From: an uncultured Bacteroidota bacterium
GTDB lineage: Bacteria; Bacteroidota; Bacteroidia; Bacteroidales; SZUA-534
Direction of reading: 5' to 3'
Length of the DNA stretch: 64,000 bases
NCBI GenBank assembly: GCA_946414435.1
Contig: CAMKOM010000015.1
Span: 1-64,000 of the forward strand
Under the pieces are notes generated by a model that was given only the letters and a program-made list of their open reading frames with translations, did not search any database and had not been told where the DNA came from. Below are positions 7,438 through 16,879 of this stretch, one piece after another. A program made the translations under genes and the position numbers. How positions within the stretch are numbered: position 1 is the stretch's first letter; each line of letters opens with the position of its first letter.

Positions 7438-9072
7438 ATGTTGCTCGAACCGTTTCATACATTCTCTGAAACACCGGACAATCTTGTTCTTCCAAAACTT
7501 TTTACCTGCCCATTCTTCTACACGCCGCATCCGCTTGCTGTTAAAGCAGCCCATGAGGTGCAGCGTTATCTTACCACCCGTACCGATTGGGCCGACGAAC
7601 TTGCACAAGGCAAAATGTTCGGGGTTTTAGTTGTAAAAAACACTGACGGACAGTTGGGTTTTTTGGCCTCCTTTTCGGGAAACATTGCCGGTCGCGCATG
7701 CCACAACTGGTTTGTGCCGCCTATTTTCGACATCACCGTACCCGGCAGCTATTTCAAAACTGAGGAACGCTCCATATCCGAGCTCAATCACAAAATCACA
7801 GAGTTGGAAAACAGCCGTAAATTGTGTCAATTGGAGAAAAAACTCTCACAAATAAGACAACAAGCCAACCAAGAAATCTCCCTATTCAAAGTTCTTATCC
7901 GTCAACACAAGGCTAAACGTGCCTCCATGCGCCAGCAAGCACTTACACCCGAACAAACAGCCGGACTTGAGCGCCAAAGCCAGTTCGAAAAGGCCGAGTT
8001 GAAACGCCTTGAGCGGCGCTGGACCGATGAAACAGCCAAAATAGAATCAAAAACTGCTGCAGCAAAAGCGGAAATAGAAAGCCTCAAAGAACAACGAAAG
8101 GTGAGGTCTGAAGCTCTGCAAGCATGGCTTTTTGAGCAATATGTAGTGCTTAACGGACGTGGGGAACAAAAAAACGTCAGACAGATTTTTGCCGACGAGC
8201 GCAGCACCGAACCTCCCGCCGCCACGGGTGAGTGCGCGGCTCCAAAACTATTGCAATATGCATTCAAGAATGGTTTTACGCCTATTGTCATGGCCGAATT
8301 CTGGTGGGGGGAGTCGCCCGATGGCGAGATACGGCGACATGGTGCATTTTACCCGGCCTGTCACAACAAATGTGAACCGCTGCTGAACTTCATGCTGCAA
8401 GGCATCAATGTTGAGCCAAACCGCCAGAAAAAACAACCCGTCACCAGCCTTAAAATCATATACAACGATACATGGATTGCCGCCATCGACAAACCCACCG
8501 GATTGCCGTCAGTACCTGGAAAAGAACATCAGAAATCGGCCTATTCCATCATCAAAAAAATGTTTCCTGACGCTGACGGACCACTTGTTGTGCACCGACT
8601 CGACATGGACACATCGGGTATTCTGCTCATTGCCAAAAACAAAGAAATATTTGTCGCACTTCAGCGGCAGTTCGCTAACCGAACCATCAAAAAGCGTTAT
8701 GTGGCTCTGCTCGACGGCATTGTCAGTCACAACAACGGCACAATCAGCCTTCCTTTGCGCCCCGACCTCAACGACCGGCCACGGCAAATGGTTGATTTTG
8801 AACGCGGCAAGACGGCCGTCACGCGATTTGAGGTCATCTCCATACAAAACGGACAGACACTTGTTAATTTTTATCCCGAAACTGGTCGCACCCATCAGTT
8901 GCGCGTCCATGCCGCACATCAACTTGGCCTGAACTGCCCCATTGTTGGTGACAATCTCTACGGAGAACCCGCCAATCGGCTGATGTTACACGCCGCGGAA
9001 ATTGCATTCACTCACCCAATAACGAATAATTGGACAATTATCACGGCCGACGTCCCGTTTCAAACCAACTAA
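7438..9072 (+). CDS. RluA-family pseudouridine synthase with coiled-coil N-terminal extension
   Basis: A 544-residue protein. The C-terminal half (about 340-544) is an RluA-type RNA pseudouridine synthase with HRLDMDTSG at 386-394 (catalytic Asp389), the downstream RPRQMVDFERGKTAVTRF block and GRTHQLRVHAAH. The motif is the one seen in RluA, which modifies 23S rRNA U746 and tRNA U32 in E. coli; the target here is inferred only by family. Residues 1-120 form a separate globular region (FHTFSETPDNLVLPKLFTCP), and residues 115-230 a long charged coiled coil rich in Lys, Glu and Gln. E. coli RluA is about 220 residues, so this is far longer. Similar extended forms are known in Bacteroidota. The ATG at 7438 gives the complete domain. 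Confidence 0.88.
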   Translation: MLLEPFHTFSETPDNLVLPKLFTCPFFYTPHPLAVKAAHEVQRYLTTRTDWADELAQGKMFGVLVVKNTDGQLGFLASFSGNIAGRACHNWFVPPIFDITVPGSYFKTEERSISELNHKITELENSRKLCQLEKKLSQIRQQANQEISLFKVLIRQHKAKRASMRQQALTPEQTAGLERQSQFEKAELKRLERRWTDETAKIESKTAAAKAEIESLKEQRKVRSEALQAWLFEQYVVLNGRGEQKNVRQIFADERSTEPPAATGECAAPKLLQYAFKNGFTPIVMAEFWWGESPDGEIRRHGAFYPACHNKCEPLLNFMLQGINVEPNRQKKQPVTSLKIIYNDTWIAAIDKPTGLPSVPGKEHQKSAYSIIKKMFPDADGPLVVHRLDMDTSGILLIAKNKEIFVALQRQFANRTIKKRYVALLDGIVSHNNGTISLPLRPDLNDRPRQMVDFERGKTAVTRFEVISIQNGQTLVNFYPETGRTHQLRVHAAHQLGLNCPIVGDNLYGEPANRLMLHAAEIAFTHPITNNWTIITADVPFQTN

Positions 9073-9142
9073 ATGAAAATTAAATACCACATTTATAACG
9101 CTGTTGTTAAAATTGATTATGTTTGTGGATATTTTGAATGCA

Positions 9143-9937
9143 ATGAAGAGGATTTCTTTATTACTGGCCATCGTGGCTACCGTATCAACAGTTTCAGCAC
9201 AAGATATTGTTGTAGAAGGTAATCTGTGCGAAAACGCAAACTTGAGGTTCAAATACAATTTGTCGAACCGTTACGACTCCTTTACATGGAACTTTGGCGA
9301 CGGTTCAACTGACAACAGTGTCGAGCCTTCTCACAAATACGAAGCCGGAACGTACACCATAAAACTGACGGCCACTAAAAACGGCGGCGAATCGAAAACC
9401 GAATCAAAAACCATCACCATAAACGCCATTCCTGACATCGATTTCAGTTATGACACAACCGAACAACACAACGCGCTTGCCTTCAAGGCCGATTTGGGCG
9501 CAACTCATTATAAATGGTCTTTCGGCGATGACAACATTAAAGACACGACTGGCAATGAGGTCTTTCACAAATACAGCGCACCTGGCGCATATGAAGTAAA
9601 ATTGATAGCGTCAGACAACAATGGTTGCGCCGACACCACAATCCACTCTGCTGTAGTGAGCTCGTCGAGCAAATTGCCCAATGTTTTCACCCCGAACGGC
9701 GACGGCCAGAACGACTATTTCATGATTTCGGCCAACGGAGCAAAGCTCAAACTCGAGATTTTCAACCGCTGGGGCTACAAGATGTTCAGCCGTACAGGCA
9801 CAGAGAACATCGTGTGGGACGGCTACAATCCGCAAGGCACGCTAGTTGCTCCTGGCACTTATTTCTATGTTATCACCGTTGAGGAGGGTTCAACTGACTA
9901 TAATCCGCTGAACGGGTACATTACAGTCTATTATTAA
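9143..9937 (+). CDS. Exported PKD-domain protein with gliding-motility-type C-terminal (CHU_C) domain
   Basis: The open frame reaches back to 9104, but the ATG at 9143 starts directly at a signal peptide (MKRISLLLAIVATVSTVSA, cut before QD), giving 264 residues. Two PKD-like beta domains follow (FTWNFGDGSTDNSVEPSHKY near 48 and YKWSFGDDN near 130, each ending HKY-x-APG/EAG-xY). The last 85 residues are the gliding-motility-associated C-terminal domain, with NVFTPNGDGQNDYF, IFNRWGYKMF and GTYFYVITV. In Bacteroidota this domain directs cargo to the type IX secretion system. The protein is therefore probably secreted or surface attached, with PKD domains acting as adhesive or spacer modules. Its ligand is unknown. 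Confidence 0.9.
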   Translation: MKRISLLLAIVATVSTVSAQDIVVEGNLCENANLRFKYNLSNRYDSFTWNFGDGSTDNSVEPSHKYEAGTYTIKLTATKNGGESKTESKTITINAIPDIDFSYDTTEQHNALAFKADLGATHYKWSFGDDNIKDTTGNEVFHKYSAPGAYEVKLIASDNNGCADTTIHSAVVSSSSKLPNVFTPNGDGQNDYFMISANGAKLKLEIFNRWGYKMFSRTGTENIVWDGYNPQGTLVAPGTYFYVITVEEGSTDYNPLNGYITVYY

Positions 9938-9948
9938 GCCAACACCCG

Positions 9949-11565
9949 ATGTGGAAGTCGCTCTACACACGTGTTTTTACCATCAGGAACACTGAATGGC
10001 TGATACTCTTTGTGCTTGCGGTAACGGTCATCGGAATGCCACTGTCGCGGTTTTTGATGAGTTTCGGCACGGTGGGCATCCCCATTGCGTGGATAATCAG
10101 CGGCAATTATGGCTATAAATGGAACAATCTGAAAACCAACAAATTCCTGTGGCCAATTATGGCCATTTTTATTCTAAATCTGCTGTGGATATGGCGTACT
10201 CCTAATTTCAGTCACGCCGTGGTTGACGTCACCGATATGCTGCCATTACTGTTTTTCCCGTTTGTCATAGGGTCATTGCAACTATCGCGGAAACAGATTT
10301 TTAGTATACTCAATATTTTTGTAATAGCGGTTATTATCAGCACATTGGTCAGTCTTTGCGTTCATCTGGGCATTTACGTTCCAAGCAAAAAAACTGTGGT
10401 TAGCTACCGCGATATTTCCATTTTTGTGTCGCATATCCGGCTGGGTGTGATGTGCGTGATGTCGGTCTGCTATCTTTTCTATATGTTGTTTTTATTTGGC
10501 AAATCGCTGAAAATCTGGCAAAAAATAATAGTTGCAATAATTATTGTGTGGTTGCTTTATTTCACAACCATTATTCAGGCTGCCACTAGCTGGGTTGCAA
10601 CCTTTGTTGCGTTAGGCGCACTGATAGTGGCCAAGCGCAAAGCTTTCAAGAAATGGCAGTTTTATGGCTTGATGGCTGTAATGGCAAGTTTTGCAGTATT
10701 TGTTATACTCTATGTCAAAGCCGTATACACTGATATGAACCAGATTCGCGACACCGCAACCGAACTGCCCGAACTGACACAGCAAGGCAACCCCTATACC
10801 CACGACATGAAGTGCGAATATACAGAGAATGGTTATTATCTCTATCGTTACCTCTGTCAAAAGGAACTAGCCAGCGAATGGAACAAACGCAGCAACATCA
10901 AATATGACAGCACTGACCGCTTAGGACAACCGATAAAAAACACTATTATCCGTTATCTGACATCGAAAGGGCTTCCAAAAGACAGTTGCGGAGTATGGCA
11001 ACTTGCCGATGAGGATATCGCTGGTATTGAAAAAGGACTTGCCAGCTGCATAAACATAGAAAAATCAGGAGTATATCGTCGTGTATATGAAGTTATTTGG
11101 GAGGTTAGAAACTATCTTATTCATAACGATCCAAATGACAAGTCGGTTTGTATGCGCATTGAATTTTTCAAGACAGGAATATACATTGTTAAAAAGCATC
11201 CATGGCTTGGCTTGGGTCCCGGCAGTGCCAAAGAAGCATACGCTCAAGCATATGAGGAAACAAACTCTGCACTCCATCCCAAAAACCGTTTTCTTGCTCA
11301 CAACCAATATCTTACATTTATTATCAGTCTTGGTCTTATTGGGTTTGTGCTCGTGATGATTTGCATGTTTGCTCCATTGTTTATGATAAAATCATCTGAT
11401 TTTCTGCTTGTTGTCTTTTCTACAATAATGTTTGTATCAATGCTCGACGAGGACACGCTCACACGGCAGTTAGGCTGCATAATGTTCGCGGTGTTCTACA
11501 CGTTTGCGCTGCTGCTGGCGAAAAACAAAAAGACGCAAGCTTCGAACAAACCGGCTGAATCTTAA
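9949..11565 (+). CDS. O-antigen ligase/polymerase-like membrane protein
   Basis: 538 residues with about ten hydrophobic segments grouped at 15-260 and 425-530. A large non-membrane loop lies between (about 265-420). Near the C-terminal side of the loop sits HNQYLTFIISLGLIGFVLV, matching the conserved HN-x-Y-L ... LGLIG pattern of the Wzy_C/WaaL family. Members join or polymerise undecaprenyl-linked glycans in the periplasm; whether this one is a ligase or polymerase cannot be told. No other glycan-assembly gene is adjacent, which is unusual. The gene follows the CHU_C protein by 11 bp. It ends 4 bp from the convergent sbcC stop, leaving no room for a terminator between them. Confidence 0.8.
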   Translation: MWKSLYTRVFTIRNTEWLILFVLAVTVIGMPLSRFLMSFGTVGIPIAWIISGNYGYKWNNLKTNKFLWPIMAIFILNLLWIWRTPNFSHAVVDVTDMLPLLFFPFVIGSLQLSRKQIFSILNIFVIAVIISTLVSLCVHLGIYVPSKKTVVSYRDISIFVSHIRLGVMCVMSVCYLFYMLFLFGKSLKIWQKIIVAIIIVWLLYFTTIIQAATSWVATFVALGALIVAKRKAFKKWQFYGLMAVMASFAVFVILYVKAVYTDMNQIRDTATELPELTQQGNPYTHDMKCEYTENGYYLYRYLCQKELASEWNKRSNIKYDSTDRLGQPIKNTIIRYLTSKGLPKDSCGVWQLADEDIAGIEKGLASCINIEKSGVYRRVYEVIWEVRNYLIHNDPNDKSVCMRIEFFKTGIYIVKKHPWLGLGPGSAKEAYAQAYEETNSALHPKNRFLAHNQYLTFIISLGLIGFVLVMICMFAPLFMIKSSDFLLVVFSTIMFVSMLDEDTLTRQLGCIMFAVFYTFALLLAKNKKTQASNKPAES

Positions 11566-11569
11566 CGGG

Positions 11570-14500
11570 TTAACCATTAACCAACCTCACCCTCGACACG
11601 TTATTTCCGCTGCGCTCCACAAGCAGTTTCACCGGAATACGCTCGCTCAAAGCCTCAACATGGCTGATAATGCCAACTTTGCGATTGCCTGTCTCGCGCA
11701 AGCGCTCCAAGGTGTTCATCACCACTTCAAGTGTTTGGGCATCGAGCGTGCCAAAGCCCTCGTCGATGAACAGTATGTCGGTGGTGATGCCGTTGTTGTT
11801 CAGGGTTGAGAGTCCCAGCGCAAGCGCAAGCGAAACCACAAAACTCTCGCCGCCCGACACCAAATTCACGGGGCGCACGTTGCCGCCAAAATACATATCG
11901 TGGACAAGAATAACGAACGAATTGCTCTGACAATCAAGCTCATAGCGCGCCGACAACTGGTTCAGGAAATAGTTGGCCTTGGTAAGCAACTCTTTCAGAA
12001 TATAGCTTTGTGCTATGTAGCGGAACCGCTTGCCATCGTTGCTGCCGAAAATTTTGTTCAGACAGTGCCACCGGTCGTGCTCGATGCGCAGAGCCTCCAC
12101 CTCACGTTCTTTTGCCTGCCGAGCCTTGATGTTCTCGGTGTTCTGCCTAAGCAGGATGTCGATTTCAGTAACGCGGTTTTTGCAGTTGTCGATTTTGGTT
12201 GCCAGATTGGTTTCCAATGTGTTAGCCTCTTCCAAAGTGGGCACCTCGCCGGATTGAGGCTTTTGTTTCAAATGCTGTGCAAGCAATTTTTCGGCGTGTT
12301 CAAACGCCCCTTTTGCCTCACGGACAGCATTTTCTAAACTATCGACCTCTGTTTTGAGGGTCTCTATTTGCGCCTCCGGCACTTTTGCAAGTTCCTCCAA
12401 ACGCTGACGGTTTATTTCGTTCACCTTCAAGAAATTGACTATCTTTTCCTCCTCCGTTTGTTCATCTTCGGTGTTATGCTTCAGCTCGTTTTGCAAATTC
12501 AACACGTAGTTATAGTATTTAACCCAAGTGTTGTCGATATCATCGACTTTTTTCGGTGCGTTGCCAGCCTGCCAGTCGGGATACAGCTCCTCAATATGCC
12601 GCCGCAAATTCTGCGAGTTGCTCCGCGCCACTTTGCGCCGTTCAATGTCGGCCGCCAGCTCGGTTTGCAACTGCGATTTTTCGAGATAATCCTTCGTTTC
12701 GGCCTCAAGTTTTGCAATGGTGCCCTCTATGTCAGTTTGCCAACCGGGATAAACTATTTTCGAACTGACAGTTAGCAATATATCATTGGCTTTCTTCCGA
12801 TTTGCAACCGCGTTGTTCCGCAGATTCGCAATTTCCGACTTGCACTTGTTCAGAGCCTCATTCAAAGCGGATAACTTGCTGTTTATATTGTCGATATCAG
12901 TAGTTATTTTTTCTTTTTCTTTAAGTATGTTGTTAATTTCCGCTTGAACTACATTGGCCGATTTTATCTTCTCGGAAAGGCCGTTTATAGTTTTCTCACA
13001 TTCTTCAGCCAGCTGCGCAAGTCCTTCTTTCAAGTTTCCGTCAGTATTGATATTCAGCGCATTGCAAACATTCTCAAACCGTTCGATGGCTTTTGCATAA
13101 TCTTCTTTCTTGGTTGCAATGTCGGTCTGAATTTCAGCCATTTGCCCCATCTGTGCCTTAATGGCGGCTTGTATTTCCTTCAATTTTGTGTCGGCAGTGT
13201 CGGCAAGTTCCTTTTTAGTTTGGAAATTATCGGCCAACGGCTTCATAGCCGCCTCAAAATCAGCATCCTCGACAATCGATTCAACTTTTTGTCCACACAC
13301 CGGGCATTTGTCGCCAGGGTGCAGCCCCATACGCAGCGTCCGAGCATAGTCACCCACGCTCGCCTTTGCAGCCTCAAACAGTTTTTCGGCCTCCTCCTTT
13401 GCCTTGCGGGCCTCGGCACCTGCCGCCTCCTGCTTTGCCGCCTCTGACTTGTTAGCGGCAATGTTTTTTTCAAGATTAGCCCCCGACTCCGCAACCTGCT
13501 GCAGACTTTTTTCGGCTTTTTCCGCATTCGCCAACTCTGTGAGCGCGGAACTCACCTGCTCTTTGCTGCGGATATTTTTCTCGTACTCAACTTGCAAATT
13601 CGGCACATCAGCCTCAGCAAGCAGGTTTTGCCGATTTGTAAGTTCTCTTTGAATGCGCTCTTTTTCAGCTATTTGCGTTTTAAATAGGGTGTTCTGCACG
13701 TCGAGATCAGCGATAATTTTAGGCAGTTCACCATTCTCCTTAGTGTCTGCGCCACGGGTGTTTGCCGCCGCATCACGCATTTCCGCCACGTACTGCCGCA
13801 GCCCGGCCACAACGGTCTGACTATCAGCATACATTGAGGCACGATCGGCGTGATCGGTCAAAAACTTGACGACATCAGCCAGTTGCTTTTCCTGCTCTGC
13901 TATTTCGCTGTCGCGGAAAAGCTCTCCGTTGGTCATCACTGCAAAACCATTGCGATAGCGCAATTCTTCGGCATTCAAGTCGCTCCGTTTGGCTTTGATT
14001 TCTCCCAATCTTAACACCGATTGGCGCGCCCCGGCAGTTTCATTGTAAGCCGATATATATTTTTGTTTTTCAACAAAATCGGGGCTTTCCAACGTCTTTT
14101 TATTCAACTCGTATTTCTGCTGTGCAGTGGCAATGGTCTGCTCGCACTCCTCCTTCCGCATGAGCCAGTTTTTCTGGTTGGTGCAAATCGTTTTCTGCTC
14201 TGTCAGCTTGGCGCAATCGGCCTCGAGCTGCTTTTGTTCGGCGGTTAGGTTTTCGAGGTCGGCCGGCGACAACGGCGAAATTGCATTTAGCAGATTTTCA
14301 GCAGATTTCAACTCGTCGGCTTTCGTCCGTTCGCGGTTGAAAATCTCCGCACCAATGGTTGAATAAATGCTCGTTCCGGTGATTTTTTCAAGAATGTCGG
14401 ACTTTTCGCTCTCACTGCTTTTCAAGAATTTTGTGAACTCGCCCTGCGCCAGCATTGTAGTGCGGCAGAACTGGTCGAAGTCCAGCCCGACAACTCTTAA

Positions 14501-14962
14501 CACCTCTTTTTCAATGTCTTTTTCCAATCTTAATTCGGTGTCACCAAACGTGAGCCTCCACACAGCCGGCTGAATGCTGCCGGTGCGCTCCGAAACCCTC
14601 AACTCGATGCTGGCGCGATATTCACGGGCATTGTTTCCTTCAAAAATCAGTTCTATATAGCCTTTTAGACAGCCCTTCCTCAAGTATTGGTTTATGTTAG
14701 CAAGGTTAACCTCCGATTGTTCAGTCTTTTTTGAACCGGTAAAGTTGTTATCCCAATATTTTTCCTTGTTCGATACGTTTTTCAATCGCGGCGTTGTTTT
14801 GTAGAGCGCAAGGCAAATGGCATCGAGAATAGTGGTCTTGCCAGCGCCCGTCTCGCCGTAAATCAGGAACAGCGATTCGCGGTCGAGCATCGAGTTGCAG
14901 AAATCGATAACGGCATCTTCAATCGACGCTATATTCTTTATGGTCAATATTTTAAATCTCAT
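11570..14962 (-). CDS. sbcC: SbcC, ATPase subunit of the SbcCD nuclease
   Basis: 1130 residues of SMC/Rad50 type. The N-terminal Walker A is GETGAGKTT (about 37-45). Long coiled coils occupy about 200-540 and 570-930. The zinc hook CPVC lies at 553-556, near the middle. The C-terminal lobe carries the ABC signature LVSGGESFVVSLALALGL and the Walker B ILFIDEGFGTLD. Two SbcC chains bridge through the zinc hook and with SbcD cut hairpins and protein-blocked DNA ends. The start overlaps the end of sbcD by 4 nt, implying coupled translation. Length is close to that of E. coli SbcC (1048 residues). Confidence 0.96.
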   Translation of the reverse strand: MRFKILTIKNIASIEDAVIDFCNSMLDRESLFLIYGETGAGKTTILDAICLALYKTTPRLKNVSNKEKYWDNNFTGSKKTEQSEVNLANINQYLRKGCLKGYIELIFEGNNAREYRASIELRVSERTGSIQPAVWRLTFGDTELRLEKDIEKEVLRVVGLDFDQFCRTTMLAQGEFTKFLKSSESEKSDILEKITGTSIYSTIGAEIFNRERTKADELKSAENLLNAISPLSPADLENLTAEQKQLEADCAKLTEQKTICTNQKNWLMRKEECEQTIATAQQKYELNKKTLESPDFVEKQKYISAYNETAGARQSVLRLGEIKAKRSDLNAEELRYRNGFAVMTNGELFRDSEIAEQEKQLADVVKFLTDHADRASMYADSQTVVAGLRQYVAEMRDAAANTRGADTKENGELPKIIADLDVQNTLFKTQIAEKERIQRELTNRQNLLAEADVPNLQVEYEKNIRSKEQVSSALTELANAEKAEKSLQQVAESGANLEKNIAANKSEAAKQEAAGAEARKAKEEAEKLFEAAKASVGDYARTLRMGLHPGDKCPVCGQKVESIVEDADFEAAMKPLADNFQTKKELADTADTKLKEIQAAIKAQMGQMAEIQTDIATKKEDYAKAIERFENVCNALNINTDGNLKEGLAQLAEECEKTINGLSEKIKSANVVQAEINNILKEKEKITTDIDNINSKLSALNEALNKCKSEIANLRNNAVANRKKANDILLTVSSKIVYPGWQTDIEGTIAKLEAETKDYLEKSQLQTELAADIERRKVARSNSQNLRRHIEELYPDWQAGNAPKKVDDIDNTWVKYYNYVLNLQNELKHNTEDEQTEEEKIVNFLKVNEINRQRLEELAKVPEAQIETLKTEVDSLENAVREAKGAFEHAEKLLAQHLKQKPQSGEVPTLEEANTLETNLATKIDNCKNRVTEIDILLRQNTENIKARQAKEREVEALRIEHDRWHCLNKIFGSNDGKRFRYIAQSYILKELLTKANYFLNQLSARYELDCQSNSFVILVHDMYFGGNVRPVNLVSGGESFVVSLALALGLSTLNNNGITTDILFIDEGFGTLDAQTLEVVMNTLERLRETGNRKVGIISHVEALSERIPVKLLVERSGNNVSRVRLVNG

Positions 14963-16134
14963 GATTTTTCCGTTTTACTGCCGGTTTTCACCGATTCAAC
15001 AATTTCTGTAAGCAGATTGGTCAGCATCGGGTCCATTTCCTGTCCGTAAATCTCATTATAATAAGTTTTTGCCAACTCAATCGGATTCAACTCTTTCATT
15101 TCCTGAACGTTAAACTGCTGCCGCTGTGCTTGAGTCTCTGTTTTTTGACGCTCGAGACGTATGCCGCAGAACCGCAAATTGGGTTTTTCGGCAATGATTT
15201 TTAGCGTTTCGGCTTCGGCGTACGTTGGCGCATAGTCTTTCACCAAAAGGTTGAGCCGCGTGTAGCCCGGTTGCGACGGGTTAAAGTTGCGCAGTTCGGC
15301 AATGGCTTCATCAAAGGTTTTCGGTTCCTTGGGAACGGTGTAAAAACGCATCAATGATTCAATCTTAACTTCCTTAATAACAGGTTGCTCACCGTGTTGG
15401 AAAATCTCGACAACGCTCACCGTGTGCGGATAATTCTCGTCGAAATTGATTTGGATTGGGCTGCCGCTGTAACGTGCGCGGCCACCTTTGAGCGTCTGCG
15501 GACAATGGATATGGCCTAGCGCCAGGTAGTCGTAGCCCGAACCGAACGTATCGAGGGACTCGCTCTCTATGCCTCCAACCATTCGCACATCATGGCCCGT
15601 TAGGTCGGAACCTGTGATTGTGAGGTGCGCCGTCATCACTACGGGCAGACTAGCGGTATTACGCTTGGCTATCTCGTCTTGCAACTGACTGTATATCGGC
15701 AAGTTATTGCTCTGAATAAACGGCACGGCCAAAATGTAGCCCTTGCCCGGCAGTTCGATAATGTGACGATCGGTGAGGAAAATCCCCGTCTCGGCCTCGC
15801 GCTGGACACCGCCCACAACATGCACGTTGGCAAGCCGCCAAACCTCGCTCGTGGATTCAAGACGTGAGCAGCTGTCGTGATTGCCAGCCGTCACTACAAT
15901 CACCATCTCGGGCTGCGTGGCGTGCAGCCGCACCATATTGTCGGTGAACTGTTTCATTGTTGCGTTCGAGGGCGTGGCGGTGTTGTAAACGTCACCACTC
16001 ACCACAAGCGCGTCGGGGCGCTCGTCAGCCACAATGCGACAGAGGCTGTCGAAAAAATGCTCGTGCTCGGCGCGGCGGTCGAACTGGAAAAACTCCTGCC
16101 CCAAATGCCAGTCGGCTGTGTGGATAATCTTCAT
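14959..16134 (-). CDS. sbcD: SbcD, Mre11-type nuclease subunit
   Basis: 391 residues. The calcineurin-like phosphoesterase motifs are in order: HTADWHLGQ (residues 5-13), VVSGDVYN, TAGNHDS, and the later MTAHLTI and LGHIH. These ligate the two metal ions of the exonuclease/endonuclease site. The C-terminal 110 residues form the capping and SbcC-binding region. It forms an operon with sbcC. It sits about 330 bp downstream of the tRNA-Leu(UAA)/tRNA-Gly pair on the same strand, with a terminator between them. Confidence 0.95.
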   Translation of the reverse strand: MKIIHTADWHLGQEFFQFDRRAEHEHFFDSLCRIVADERPDALVVSGDVYNTATPSNATMKQFTDNMVRLHATQPEMVIVVTAGNHDSCSRLESTSEVWRLANVHVVGGVQREAETGIFLTDRHIIELPGKGYILAVPFIQSNNLPIYSQLQDEIAKRNTASLPVVMTAHLTITGSDLTGHDVRMVGGIESESLDTFGSGYDYLALGHIHCPQTLKGGRARYSGSPIQINFDENYPHTVSVVEIFQHGEQPVIKEVKIESLMRFYTVPKEPKTFDEAIAELRNFNPSQPGYTRLNLLVKDYAPTYAEAETLKIIAEKPNLRFCGIRLERQKTETQAQRQQFNVQEMKELNPIELAKTYYNEIYGQEMDPMLTNLLTEIVESVKTGSKTEKS

Positions 16135-16421
16135 AGTAATCGTTATTGTTGCCGACTAATCTAATCGAAAAAGGCGTTTGTGGGCGCACAATTTTTCAAC
16201 ATAAATCAGAAGGCGGTTTTCAAATTAATATGCCCTTTCGGGCGAGAACTTAAATTTTCGGCAAAAAAAACGCCAACCTGCGCGAGATTGGAGCAGAGGT
16301 TTGAAAAAACTGAATTTTTTCGAGAAAAGTGAAAATTCAGGGGTGGAAGTAAATTGGTAAATCCTCAAAAACTCTTGAAAATTATATTCCCCTGCGAAGC
16401 GGAGAAATTCCTTCAAACAAT
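16135..16421. other. Gene-free stretch upstream of sbcD
   Basis: About 290 bp without a believable gene. A 90-codon minus frame here runs into the tRNA-Leu gene and is not credible. The sequence has short A/T tracts and small GC clusters, but I see no clear promoter match or known RNA. The sbcD promoter must lie here unless readthrough from the tRNAs occurs. Confidence 0.5.
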
Positions 16422-16458
16422 AAAAAAGGCCGCCCCAAATTTGGACTGCCTCTTTTTT
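16422..16458 (-). terminator. Terminator of the tRNA-Leu/tRNA-Gly unit
   Basis: On the minus strand AGGCAGTCC pairs imperfectly with GGGGCGGCCT around AAATTT and is followed by TTTTTT. It begins 7 nt past the tRNA-Leu 3' end. Confidence 0.65.
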
Positions 16459-16464
16459 AACGTG

Positions 16465-16550
16465 TACCCGGAGCCGGTCTCGAACCGGCACGTCCATTAC
16501 TGGACACAGGATTTTAAGTCCGGCGCGTCTACCAATTCCGCCATCTGGGC
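16465..16550 (-). tRNA. tRNA-Leu (anticodon UAA)
   Basis: A class II tRNA of 86 nt on the minus strand. The anticodon loop is CTTAAAA (anticodon UAA), the variable stem GTCCA/TGGAC, the T arm GCCGG-TTCGAGA-CCGGC and the discriminator A73. Two non-canonical pairs are visible: A5-C68 in the acceptor (GCCCAGA against TCCGGGT) and C28-U42 in the anticodon stem. The tRNA-Leu(CAA) elsewhere in the window has a fully paired acceptor. CCA is not encoded. Confidence 0.93.
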
Positions 16551-16576
16551 AACCTTAGTATAGAACAAAAAAAAAG

Positions 16577-16649
<73 letters not shown>

Positions 16650-16660
16650 GATTGCGGTTG

Positions 16661-16691
16661 CAAATGTATGGCAAAATACGTTTCGTGCAAC
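16661..16691 (-). promoter_or_regulatory. Promoter of the tRNA-Gly/tRNA-Leu unit
   Basis: The minus strand reads GTTG (plus 16688-16691), a 19-nt spacer and TACATTTG (plus 16661-16668). The -7 box is an exact match and the -33 box matches 3 of 4. It ends 11 nt before the tRNA-Gly 5' end. Confidence 0.75.
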
Positions 16692-16847
16692 AAATTGATG
16701 TTTTTTTTTCGTTATTTTTTAACAAACGCTCATTTACAAGTATTTACATTGCCTTCAAAACATCCATGAAGGGGTAAAAACCCACATCAGAGAGTCAAAT
16801 TGACAATAAACTTTCGATACGACAATTTCGAAATACCAACAAATAAC

Positions 16848-16855
16848 TATATTTA
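16848..16855 (+). promoter_or_regulatory. Probable -7 box of the RicT-GldH-TrmB run
   Basis: TATATTTA matches TAnnTTTG at 7 of 8 positions and lies 24 nt before the ATG at 16880, the same spacing seen at the PBP1A gene. The -33 region is not clear. Confidence 0.4.
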
Positions 16856-16879
16856 CCCGATTTTTGACATCACTTATAT

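Noticed and set aside
16225-16497. 90-codon minus-strand frame
   Set aside because: Overlaps the tRNA-Leu(UAA) gene and its terminator. Composition is not protein-like.
16700-16847. Possible riboswitch before the RicT-like gene
   Set aside because: Only small hairpins (CCTTC/GAAGG and GGG/CCC) are seen. No known riboswitch core was recognised.
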